Source of the DNA: Acidobacteriota bacterium
GTDB lineage: Bacteria > Acidobacteriota > Blastocatellia > RBC074
Direction of reading: 5' to 3'
Length of the DNA stretch: 40,136 nucleotides
NCBI GenBank assembly: GCA_018268995.1
Contig: JAFDVL010000024.1
Coordinates: 1-40,136 of the forward strand
Below, in pieces: positions 27,566-35,616 of this stretch. The notes under the pieces are model-generated. The model had not been told where the DNA came from, searched no databases, and saw only the letters and a list, made by a program, of their open reading frames with translations. Both the position numbers and the translations under genes were made by a program. Every line of letters begins with the position of its first letter. Position 1 is the stretch's first letter.

Positions 27566-27594
27566 TTGCCAATCTAGGCTAGTATTGTTATTTA
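27566..27594 (+). promoter_or_regulatory. Possible promoter for the fulvocin-like gene
   Basis: TTGCCA (27566-27571) and TATTTA (27589-27594) with a 17-base spacer. It would leave a leader of about 200 bases. Weak because AT-rich DNA gives such matches by chance. Confidence 0.3.
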
Positions 27595-27781
27595 TCTTAA
27601 ATATCTGCGTTCTGCGAAAAGCCATCACCAAAGATCAAATCAGCTTTGCTCTTTGGCGAATTCCATCACGAGGTTAGTTGAACTGGGCTACATATTTTGA
27701 GTAGCTCAGTTGTCAAATACTTACTGCGGTAAATTTAGACTCAAGGACGATTACTAAGCCTTGGGTTAGAGGTTTTGGTAT

Positions 27782-27799
27782 GTACTGCCTCAGCAGTAC
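27782..27799 (+). promoter_or_regulatory. Perfect hairpin just upstream of GTG start
   Basis: GTACTGC (27782-27788) and GCAGTAC (27793-27799) form a 7-bp stem with a 4-base loop, ending six bases before the GTG. In RNA it would lie across the ribosome-binding region. Confidence 0.45.
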
Positions 27800-27805
27800 C
27801 ACGAG

Positions 27806-28453
27806 GTGAAAGGAAAAAACATATCCAAGAAAGTTTCCCGTATATCAATTTGGGTAATGTCCATCGGAGTAGCAACTATGGTGACAGTCTTCGTCACCAT
27901 TCAGAGAACAGCCACAGCGAACAACAAAGCGGCTGCCAAAATAACAGTAAATAGTCAAACCCTGACACGCTATAAGGAATTTTGCTCTTTATCAAAAGGC
28001 GAAAGGAAGAAATTTTATGCAAATGCGCCTGCTAAGGATAGAGGATATCTCTGGAAGGCTCATCTAGCAACGTATCTGGGCGACCATCCTGATCTGACTA
28101 AACCGCAGGTGGCTGTTATAGCAGAGGGATTTGATCTGATAAATTCTCCACTATTTGGGCTTCCTGGAGAAAATACTGGACTGACAGCCCAACTCAAAGC
28201 TCATGAGGCAATGGCACTCGCGGTCTTTCCAGAAGAAGAGGCTGGAAAAATATTTACTGATTTAGGAACACCACTTAGCCCATCAATCGCAAATAGTGAG
28301 GCTAGCGGTCTACTAGGTGACTGCCAATGCTCTACTTCGGATTCTTGGTGTAGTACCAGGACAGGTCATTGCTTTTGGGGAGGAGGAATATGTACTTTCA
28401 TCAATAATGGATGTGGATGGTTTTACCAGTATACCTGCAATGGCATTTGCTAG
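27806..28453 (+). CDS. Fulvocin C-related bacteriocin precursor
   Basis: 215 residues from GTG 27806. The N-terminus is a signal peptide or anchor (KKVSRIS, hydrophobic 13-32, cut near TATA). Residues about 40-165 are a Cys-poor helical region. The last 45 residues (171-215) have eight cysteines at 173, 175, 182, 189, 196, 203, 211 and 215, five of them exactly seven apart. The pattern GDCQCSTSDSWC, then NGCG and YTCNG, closely resembles mature fulvocin C of Myxococcus fulvus, a 45-residue peptide with four disulfides (from memory). Export followed by cleavage before the Cys-rich tail is therefore likely (inference). The next gene encodes a thioredoxin-fold membrane protein. Base composition differs from the neighbours, suggesting transfer. 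Bactericidal activity is not proved; a signalling or toxin-like role is possible. Confidence 0.82.
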   Translation: MKGKNISKKVSRISIWVMSIGVATMVTVFVTIQRTATANNKAAAKITVNSQTLTRYKEFCSLSKGERKKFYANAPAKDRGYLWKAHLATYLGDHPDLTKPQVAVIAEGFDLINSPLFGLPGENTGLTAQLKAHEAMALAVFPEEEAGKIFTDLGTPLSPSIANSEASGLLGDCQCSTSDSWCSTRTGHCFWGGGICTFINNGCGWFYQYTCNGIC

Positions 28454-28571
28454 ATATTATAGATGATTAGCTACAGGCGCTTGCCTACACATAGTAGATC
28501 GAATGCGGATAGAATACTTGATTATAAAACACTTGAATAGTTAAGTATTCCACCTGCCTTTCCCAAATTTT

Positions 28572-29430
28572 ATGAAGATCAAACCATTTTTATTTATTAT
28601 TTTTTTGTCTATATTTCTCTCAGTCATGATATCCCCTTTAAGAGGATACGCTTCGTTTCAAACTAGTTCGCTTGTTGGGTTCACTGCATATTTTTTTTCT
28701 TACTATCTATTGTGTAAATAAGTTCAGTAAAAACTTATCGGTTTCACAAGTTTTTGCTGCGGCATCAATAGGGATACTAATTATTCAACTTCCAATAAGA
28801 ATTCGCCACTTTACTCCTACACTAATCACTTTTCCTGATTTTCTTCTTCATTGCTTTGGAGCCACCTTTGGATTTTTACACACGAAAGGGAGAGGCTTTC
28901 CCAAATGGGTTATTAGTGGGCTAGGCTTTTTTATAGCACTGTTTATGTATTTTGAAGGATACGATCTTTGGCTACACAAATTAAATTTCGGAACCTATAC
29001 AGGGCAGGTTTCCTATGCGCTGCCAGCAAAGTTTGAAGCAATTGACCAAAGTAAAACATTAGTTACTAATACAGCCTTTGAGAATAAGGTTGTATTACTG
29101 GATTTTTGGAACACAAGCTGTGGAGTTTGCTTTAGAAAATTTCCTCAACTTCAAAGCTTCTATGAAAAACATGCAAATAATTCCAGCGTTATCATTTTTG
29201 CTGTTGATACGCCACTCGAAGATGATAAAGAAGGTCAAGCTTTTCAAATGATAAGAGAGAGAAACTGGACATTTCCAGTTGTGGTTACAAAAGATGTAGA
29301 TTTAGCTGACCGTTACGGCATAGAGGCTTACCCAACAACGCTTGTGCTAGATAAAAAAGGGAATGTCGTTTTCAAAGGCAGCATTGAAGGCGCTACGAAG
29401 TTGGTAGAGAAATTAATAAGAGCAGGTTGA
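28572..29430 (+). CDS. Membrane-anchored thioredoxin/TlpA-like protein, apparent frameshift
   Basis: The reading frame from ATG 28572 starts with a typical export helix but ends after about 49 codons. The continuation lies in the +1 frame, entered at the run of eight T at 28691-28698. Removing one T joins them smoothly (AYFF to LTIYCVNKFSK) into a 285-residue protein. It has about four to five membrane helices, then an extracytoplasmic thioredoxin fold: VVLLDFWNTSCGVCFRKFPQL (active-site CGVC), FAVDTP, and the cis-proline in EAYPTT. TlpA-like proteins reduce or form disulfides outside the cytoplasm. It is 118 bases after the Cys-rich precursor, whose disulfides are its probable target. The frameshift may be a sequencing error, a true mutation or slippage. 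Confidence 0.75.
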
Positions 29431-29463
29431 GTCTTTACTATAATAATTTCCCTCTATCATAGC

Positions 29464-30876
29464 CTACAAATCATCAAAATAAACTACGTGTGCCCGTCGC
29501 CAGATGTTGGCAGGAATCGAACCGCGGGCGGAAGGGGTGATGAGAATTTTATATTCGTCTTCGTTCAAGGCGGGCATGCGCTCTGGCAAGCTAGTGGCAG
29601 GAACAGCAGCGGCTTCAGGTGAAGCGTTGGCATTTGTCTGGAGGGGCAAAGTAACGCGTGCCAGTTGCTTGAGCATCGCATAGCGGTGTTCATTTTCGCG
29701 CCCAAACCCGGAATCGTAATCGCCCATCAACAGTCGAATTTCTGCCCCTTCATCCAAAAAATGAGTCAGCAGACTGGCTGCAAACGTGACGGCGCGCTCA
29801 AACTGTTCGGCAAATTTCTCAGCAGGTTTTGCTGTCGTGTTGGATTCTGTTGACGAGGCAGCAAAACTTGCCCAGTGCGCCACATCGAAAACGTCCAGTG
29901 CAATCGTCAGCCGCCAATCGTCATCACGCGTGAACTCACGCACCATCAACCGAGCGGATTTCGCCGTCGCTTTCCAATCCACAAAACGTGGGTGATCATT
30001 TGGCATGTATTGCCGGATACCGTACAAATCGCTGCCTCGCCCCTTGAGATTGCTTTCCATCTGCCCGTGCGTGAGCGGCAGCAGATGATAAAAATCATCT
30101 AGCGATTGCGGACGTGGATACACAATGACTTCGCCATTGGCTTCGACAAAGCGTTTGCGCTCGACAAACCCAAACGGAAAGCGGGTGCGCAATGTAAAGC
30201 CGTTCACGGGATACACGCCGCGTTTGGCAAAGGTGCGCGTAATACGAGCCCTGGCTTTGGCGCGGGCGGGCAAGATCGGGAAATGAGCTAAATCGCCCAG
30301 CGAATAGTTTGAGGGAGGATTTTTGACTTTCCGTCGCAAGATCGAACGATCTTTTTGCGCGGTGGCCGCGACCGTTAATGAAAACGAAGGGAAGAGCCGC
30401 TTTTGGTTATTTACGGTGACTTCAAGCGGCGTAGGATCATCAGCAAAAATGTGGTCAGGAAAGCGCAACGAGACACTCAAATTACTAATGCCGACGCGCG
30501 AAGCAACTCCCGAAACGATCATCGTGGCCAGCAAAGCCGCCAGCACCATGTACAACAAATTGTTCCCCGTGCTGATCGCCGCAATGGTCACCACCAAAAT
30601 AAATGCGCAAAACACCCACCCCGCATTCATTACATTCAGTGCCAGCCCCGATTGCAGATACTCCAACCGCACATTGCGCGCTAGCCGCGGAATCACATAC
30701 ACCATAATTGCCAGCGACAACCCAAGCGCGACTTTCGAGGCAAGCGAAGCCAATTCGTAATCCCCCATCTGCCCCGCCGCTGCCGCCGTCAAGGCCGCAC
30801 CAATGGCCCCGGTGATCAGCAAACCGGAAATAATCAGAAAGCGGATGAATTGTTTATCTTTGAGGAAATTCGGCAT
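29464..30876 (-). CDS. DUF58 domain protein
   Basis: The frame is open to 30942, but those extra codons are encoded by a palindromic repeat, so ATG 30876 (MPNFLKDKQF) is preferred, giving 470 residues. Two to three membrane helices occupy about residues 12-120. A beta-rich part follows, and then the DUF58 signature GSDLYGIRQYMPNDHPRFVDWKATA at about 305-330. The C-terminal part is a VWA-like fold. DUF58 proteins are encoded next to MoxR ATPases across bacteria, where they are thought to act as adaptors in envelope or complex assembly. MoxR lies directly upstream here; the transglutaminase often found third is missing. Confidence 0.9.
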   Translation of the reverse strand: MPNFLKDKQFIRFLIISGLLITGAIGAALTAAAAGQMGDYELASLASKVALGLSLAIMVYVIPRLARNVRLEYLQSGLALNVMNAGWVFCAFILVVTIAAISTGNNLLYMVLAALLATMIVSGVASRVGISNLSVSLRFPDHIFADDPTPLEVTVNNQKRLFPSFSLTVAATAQKDRSILRRKVKNPPSNYSLGDLAHFPILPARAKARARITRTFAKRGVYPVNGFTLRTRFPFGFVERKRFVEANGEVIVYPRPQSLDDFYHLLPLTHGQMESNLKGRGSDLYGIRQYMPNDHPRFVDWKATAKSARLMVREFTRDDDWRLTIALDVFDVAHWASFAASSTESNTTAKPAEKFAEQFERAVTFAASLLTHFLDEGAEIRLLMGDYDSGFGRENEHRYAMLKQLARVTLPLQTNANASPEAAAVPATSLPERMPALNEDEYKILITPSARGSIPANIWRRAHVVYFDDL

Positions 30877-30894
30877 GACCAGTTTCGAGTTTGA

Positions 30895-30960
30895 AGTTTT
30901 GAGTTTCGGGTTTCGAGAAAAAACAGGCTTCTCAAAACTCACAACTCAAAACCCGAAACC
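30895..30960. repeat. Word-type palindrome between MoxR and DUF58 genes
   Basis: GTTTCGGGTTTCGAG (30903-30917) pairs with CTCAAAACCCGAAAC (30945-30959), 14 of 15 positions, with further GAGTTTTGA-type words around. The outer end touches the MoxR stop codon. Confidence 0.65.
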
Positions 30961-31928
30961 TAAATCGGGACGGGAACATTTTTCATGATCTCAGCCAACA
31001 CGGCATCGGCTTCTTCACCGCGCCGCAAGCGGCTGGAATAGCGCGAGTTGATAAGAATACGATGGCTAAAGACGGGAATAACTAAGCGTTTGAAATCATC
31101 AGCCAGACAGTAATCGCGATCTTCGCTTAAAGCCAGTGCCTGTGCGGCGCGATACAGTGCCAGGGAGCCGCGTGGACTAATACCTAAATCCAGTAACTCA
31201 GATTCCCGTGTGGCCTGAACGATATTCATTAGGTAATCAACTAACGAATCATCCACTTTTACCTGTCGTGCTTCGGCCTGTAATTCCAGCACATCTTCGG
31301 CACTCATTACGGGCCGAACATCGTCAATCGGATGCCCCAGCATCTGATTTCGCAGAATGCGCTTTTCGTTCTCTATCGAAGGATAGCCCATCCGAATGCG
31401 CATCAAAAACCGATCCAGTTGGGATTCAGGAAGCGGATAGGTGCCGTGATGTTCAATTGGATTTTGCGTGGCGAGTACCAAAAACGGACGCGGCAATTCG
31501 TAGGTCTGATTTTCAATCGTCACACGACCTTCAGCCATTGCTTCCAGCAAACTGCTTTGGGTTTTGGGCGTCGTACGGTTGATTTCATCAGCTAAAACAA
31601 CATTGGCAAAAATGGGTCCCGGCTGAAATTCAAATCGGCTTGCCTGTTGATTAAAAATTGACAAGCCAACAATGTCGGAAGGCAACAGATCACTTGTGAA
31701 TTGAATTCGTTGAAAGCTGCAAGCCAATGAGCGCGCAATCGTTTGTGCCAGCGTCGTTTTGCCGACGCCGGGGACATCTTCAAGCAATAAATGCCCACCT
31801 GCCAGCAACGCGACCACAGCCAGATGGACGGCTTCCTGCTTGCCCTGAATAACGGTTTCAATGGTGCGCTGCAACTCTCGCAGCCGTTCGGTGGTGGTGG
31901 TAATCAACGCAACTCCGCTCAATGCCAT
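30960..31928 (-). CDS. MoxR-family AAA+ ATPase
   Basis: The start ATG at 31928 (MALSGVALIT) is preferred over the upstream frame to 32063, whose extra residues are not family-like. It gives 322 residues. Walker A is GVGKTT (about 54-59), Walker B is VVLADEINR, and RTTPKTQSSLLEAMAEGRV and ATQNPIEHHGTYPLPESQLDRFLMR are the usual MoxR motifs, including the sensor and arginine-finger region. MoxR ATPases act as chaperones for maturing metal enzymes or surface complexes. Its partner is the DUF58 protein encoded downstream; the two are probably one operon although a repeat separates them. Confidence 0.94.
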   Translation of the reverse strand: MALSGVALITTTTERLRELQRTIETVIQGKQEAVHLAVVALLAGGHLLLEDVPGVGKTTLAQTIARSLACSFQRIQFTSDLLPSDIVGLSIFNQQASRFEFQPGPIFANVVLADEINRTTPKTQSSLLEAMAEGRVTIENQTYELPRPFLVLATQNPIEHHGTYPLPESQLDRFLMRIRMGYPSIENEKRILRNQMLGHPIDDVRPVMSAEDVLELQAEARQVKVDDSLVDYLMNIVQATRESELLDLGISPRGSLALYRAAQALALSEDRDYCLADDFKRLVIPVFSHRILINSRYSSRLRRGEEADAVLAEIMKNVPVPI

Positions 31929-32128
31929 GAAATTGAAAAACCTTGGGGGCGAGCCATTAACGTCATTCAATCCAACCTGAATGCCCTCACGAATGTAGCA
32001 CAATCCTGCGCCGCTTGTCAGTGACCATTTTCGGAACGCGGCAGGATTTCTCCCCCTCATCAAACGAAACCTGACCGGAAATTTATCCGTAAGTAAGGTA
32101 TAACTTATGCAACCCGGAGAGGAAGATT

Positions 32129-32818
32129 ATGTGCGGAAGATTCACGCAGCATCACACAATTGATGAAATTATTGAGCGGTTTGAAGTGGCATTGGTGGAA
32201 TACGAAGCCGAACCGAGTTACAACATTGCGCCATCGCAAACCGTCACAGCCATCGTGCAAAATCACGAACGCGAAATGGTCGGTTTGCAATGGGGCTTAA
32301 TTCCCTTCTGGGCGAAAGACCCCAAAATCGCCAGTCAACTGATCAATGCGCGCGCCGAAACGCTGGCCGAAAAACCATCCTTCAAACACGCGTTATCCAA
32401 ACGACGATGCTTAATTCCGGCAGACGGCTTTTACGAATGGAAAAAGCAAAAAGGCGGGAATCAGCCATACTACATTCGGCGACGCGATGGCGGGCTGTTT
32501 GCCTTTGCAGGCTTATGGGAAGAATGGAAAACGCCGGAAGGAAATGTACGGCAAACCTGCACAATTATTACGACTGAGCCAAACGAATTGATGTCTTCGC
32601 TACATCATCGGATGCCGGTCATTCTCAAACCAAATCACGAAGCTGAATGGCTTGATCCGGCAGCGCATTATGCCCCTGCGCTGACGCAACTTTTGTTGAC
32701 GTACCCGGACGGCGAATTGGAGGCGATTCCGGTTTCACGAGCCGTCAATTCTCCGGGACGAAATGACCCGTCCTTGATCGAACCATCCAGCGTGTCATCC
32801 GGCTTGTTTGTCGCATAA
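32129..32818 (+). CDS. yedK: SRAP/YedK abasic-site processing protein
   Basis: 229 residues of the SOS-response-associated peptidase (HMCES/YedK) family. The initiator Met is followed by the invariant Cys2 (MCGRFTQ), which is exposed by Met removal and bonds covalently to abasic sites in single-stranded DNA. Asn73 (NARAET), Glu103 (DGFYEW) and His160 (LHHRMPVIL) complete the active site. The protein shields abasic lesions at replication forks. GGAGAGG lies seven bases before the ATG. No SOS-box-like sequence was recognised. It stands alone, divergent from MoxR and convergent with glpD. Confidence 0.95.
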   Translation: MCGRFTQHHTIDEIIERFEVALVEYEAEPSYNIAPSQTVTAIVQNHEREMVGLQWGLIPFWAKDPKIASQLINARAETLAEKPSFKHALSKRRCLIPADGFYEWKKQKGGNQPYYIRRRDGGLFAFAGLWEEWKTPEGNVRQTCTIITTEPNELMSSLHHRMPVILKPNHEAEWLDPAAHYAPALTQLLLTYPDGELEAIPVSRAVNSPGRNDPSLIEPSSVSSGLFVA

Positions 32819-32872
32819 AGCCCTCAACGCTTTCCGTGTTTGTTCTTGATCGAAGAGGGGATCGTTAAAAGG

Positions 32873-34495
32873 TCAGGAAAGTTTATATTCGTGCTGATAT
32901 TCGGCGCTAAAATTCGCCAGTTGTTGAGATCGTTGTTGCGCATCCCAGCCCAATTCGCGCGCCATCAATGCCGCCACGTTATGCACGCAATCCATTGCTG
33001 ATCCCAGCATCGCAATGCGTGTCCGTCGTGTCAACACATCAGCAATCGTCATCGCCAATTCATAGCGCACAGCATAAACCACCTCAGCCGCAACATTCGG
33101 CGAGCTTGGTAACAAAGGCTCGCGCAAGCTTTCATCTTCACGCATCAAATCCAGCAAGCGCTCATAGTCAGTACCGTAGCTATGCAGCAAATGCAGCGCC
33201 GTGGCGAGTGGCAAATGTTCGGACTGGGCAATCTGTTGGGCAATATCTTCTATTTCACGCGGCTTAATCAATCCGCCGCCGACAACCAATTCCGTTGTCC
33301 GAGAAGGATTCGCGGTTTTGCCAAAGCGTTGACGGAGTTGCTCCACTGCCAGATCAACACCGCGCTCAGCCATCAAGCGATAGGTCGTGAGCTTGCCACC
33401 TGCCAGCGAAATCAGTCCATCTTCGTCGGCAAAGATTTCTTCTTTCCGCGAAACAGCCGTCGTAGATTGATTGGTGTTGCCACTGCTAATTAAAGGACGA
33501 AGCCCCGCCCACGCGGAAATGACATCGGATAATTCCAACTGCGCTGTCGGGAAATAGGCGTTGATTGCTTGCAGGATTTGTTTCGCCTCCGATTCAAAAG
33601 CGCCGGGCGTGTCTTTACTGCCCTGATAATCCGTATCCGTCGTGCCGATGTTCACATACCCTTCCCACGGCACAACGAAGTAAAAACGCTTCTCGCCAAT
33701 GGCCGGAATCAACCACGCAGTTGTCACTTGCAAGCGTTCGGCTGAGACGATCAAATGAATCCCTTTGGACGGGCGCAATTGTTTGTCATCGTCACTTAAA
33801 CTCGTGCTCAGGCTTCGCACCTCATTCATCCAGACACCCGTGGCATTAATTACACTATGCGCGGTCACATCAAAGGCTTCGTCAGTTAATTCATCGTGTA
33901 AATGTGCTCCCGCGATCTGGCCTTGCGCGTCTTTACGGAACCCGGATAAGCACACATAGTTGGCAATCGCGGCACCGTGCGCATTTGCAGATTTCAGCAC
34001 TTCAATCACCAGCCGCGAATCATTCGTGCGTCCGTCGTAATATACCAGCGCGCCTTTCAAGCCTCGTGGGTCAAGTTGGGGCGCAAGTTCCAAGGCTTCC
34101 TCGCGGGAAACACGGCGATGCCGCTGGATGTTGTATTTGCCTGCCAACAAGTCATATAAAAACAATCCGGCCCGCACCAGCAAGGGGTGGTCATAATTGC
34201 GGCGGCTATCCTGATAAATAGGAATGACAAATGGAAATGGTTCGACCAAATGTGGAGCGATCTTCAACAACTCTGCCCGTTCGCGTAACCCTTCACGCAC
34301 GAGAGCAAAATCGTAATGTTCCAGATAACGCAACCCGCCGTGAATCAGTTTTGTCGAACGGCTTGACGTCCCAGCCGCAAAATCACGCTTCTCAATCAAC
34401 GCCGTCTTCAAGCCCCGCGTGACCGCATCCAGGGCTAGGCCTGCGCCCGTGATGCCGCCGCCGATGATGAGGACATCGAAGGTCTCAGTTTTCAT
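32873..34495 (-). CDS. glpD: FAD-dependent glycerol-3-phosphate dehydrogenase
   Basis: 540 residues from ATG 34495 (MKTETFDVLIIGGGITGAG), which gives the canonical N-terminal FAD-binding motif; the frame extending to 34846 would overlap the transporter gene. Further signatures are AAGTSSRSTKLIHGGLRYLEHYDFALVRE in the substrate region, VPWEGYVNIGTTDTDY, and GGKLTTYRLMAE before the C-terminal helical domain. The enzyme is bound to the inner membrane, oxidises sn-glycerol 3-phosphate to dihydroxyacetone phosphate and passes electrons to quinones. No glpK or glpF is adjacent. Length equals the family norm. Confidence 0.95.
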   Translation of the reverse strand: MKTETFDVLIIGGGITGAGLALDAVTRGLKTALIEKRDFAAGTSSRSTKLIHGGLRYLEHYDFALVREGLRERAELLKIAPHLVEPFPFVIPIYQDSRRNYDHPLLVRAGLFLYDLLAGKYNIQRHRRVSREEALELAPQLDPRGLKGALVYYDGRTNDSRLVIEVLKSANAHGAAIANYVCLSGFRKDAQGQIAGAHLHDELTDEAFDVTAHSVINATGVWMNEVRSLSTSLSDDDKQLRPSKGIHLIVSAERLQVTTAWLIPAIGEKRFYFVVPWEGYVNIGTTDTDYQGSKDTPGAFESEAKQILQAINAYFPTAQLELSDVISAWAGLRPLISSGNTNQSTTAVSRKEEIFADEDGLISLAGGKLTTYRLMAERGVDLAVEQLRQRFGKTANPSRTTELVVGGGLIKPREIEDIAQQIAQSEHLPLATALHLLHSYGTDYERLLDLMREDESLREPLLPSSPNVAAEVVYAVRYELAMTIADVLTRRTRIAMLGSAMDCVHNVAALMARELGWDAQQRSQQLANFSAEYQHEYKLS

Positions 34496-34533
34496 TTGTC
34501 TGAGGGATTCTTTGCGTGTTTGCCAGGAAAAAT

Positions 34534-35451
34534 TCATAACCAATTGGCGCGGATGAGCAATAAAGACAGGCTGCCGACAATCAACCACAATAACAAGCCT
34601 TGTCCAAACGGTCGCCACCCGACGCGTTTCAAGGTCGCACGGGAAATCGTGCTGCCAATTAAATACAATGTCACAGCCAGACCAGCTCTGGCAATTGACA
34701 CTAAAATTTGGAACAGCGGTTTGCCAACGGGGAAGGAGGTATTGATCAGCGCCGCGACCACGAAGAATGCGATGAACCAGGGCCATTTGATGCTGGCTTG
34801 ATGCCGTTGGATCATCGCGGTGCCAATCGTCAATGGTACGATCCACAGCGCTCGCGCAAGCTTAACCGTCACGGCGACTGTCAATGCCGCAGCCCCATAT
34901 TTCGCGCTGGCTCCGACAACTGAGCTGGTATCGTGAATGGCCAAGGCCGCCCACAAACCGAATTGCTCCTGTGTCAATCCAAGCCAATTGCCAATCGGTG
35001 GAAACGTCAGCAAGGCAATCGAATTGAGAATGAACACGGTGCCCAACGACACGCTCATTTCTTCTTCGCTGGCCTCCGTCACCGGCCCCACCGCCGCAAT
35101 CGCGCTTGCACCGCAAATTGCTGTGCCAACCGAAACCAGATACGCCGTAGATTTTGTCACGCCCAGCATCATTCCTAAGGCCATGCCAAGCGCAAGCGTC
35201 AGCACAATTCCGAGCGCCGTGTACATAAATCCAGAAGAACCCGCGCGCAAAACTTCATGCAGATTCATGCCGAAACCCAATCCAATGACACAATATTGCA
35301 GTAGTTTTTTCGCGTAGGAGGATGCCTGCGAGCGATACGGATGCGGGACAAACCACCCAAAGACTAATCCAAGAGCCAGTGCAATCGGAGGAGAACAAAA
35401 CGGCGTTGCAGCAAAAATTACGCCAAGAATGAAAAGGAGTTTCGCTGTCAT
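34534..35451 (-). CDS. YeiH/UPF0324 putative sulfate exporter family membrane protein
   Basis: The start ATG at 35451 (MTAKLLFILG) gives 305 residues with about nine to ten membrane helices. The family motifs are present: LLQYCVIGLGFGMNL, GTAICGASAIAAVGPV and AIHDTSSVVGA. The family (UPF0324/Cons_hypoth698) is annotated as a putative sulfate exporter; direct biochemical proof is limited. On this strand it follows a sulfite oxidase-like enzyme and its cytochrome, which fits removal of the sulfate produced (inference). The stop lies 38 bases before the glpD start. Confidence 0.88.
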   Translation of the reverse strand: MTAKLLFILGVIFAATPFCSPPIALALGLVFGWFVPHPYRSQASSYAKKLLQYCVIGLGFGMNLHEVLRAGSSGFMYTALGIVLTLALGMALGMMLGVTKSTAYLVSVGTAICGASAIAAVGPVTEASEEEMSVSLGTVFILNSIALLTFPPIGNWLGLTQEQFGLWAALAIHDTSSVVGASAKYGAAALTVAVTVKLARALWIVPLTIGTAMIQRHQASIKWPWFIAFFVVAALINTSFPVGKPLFQILVSIARAGLAVTLYLIGSTISRATLKRVGWRPFGQGLLLWLIVGSLSLLLIRANWL

Positions 35452-35616
35452 GCTGCGATTCGTTTCACGAGTACAAGATGAATGTAGCGATGATGTACTG
35501 CTAGCGACATTCACCACTGCCCATTGTCCATTCACCATCAATCTGCACTGGAAAGGCAACTGAGCAAACGTCCTGAACACAAAAGACCGATCAATGATCA
35601 ATGGAGGAGAAGCTCA

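Larger units (their letters stand above)
27426..27805. other. Gene-free AT-rich stretch upstream of bacteriocin-like gene
   Basis: 380 bases without a convincing ORF. They hold a small hairpin (TTTCGG 27497-27502 with CCGAAA 27510-27515) that may end the ridA transcript, a possible promoter, and a hairpin beside the next start. From here to about 29460 the sequence is visibly richer in A/T than the flanking genes. Confidence 0.5.

Noticed and set aside
34496..34846. N-terminal extension of GlpD
   Set aside because: It would overlap the transporter gene and places 117 unrelated residues before the FAD motif.
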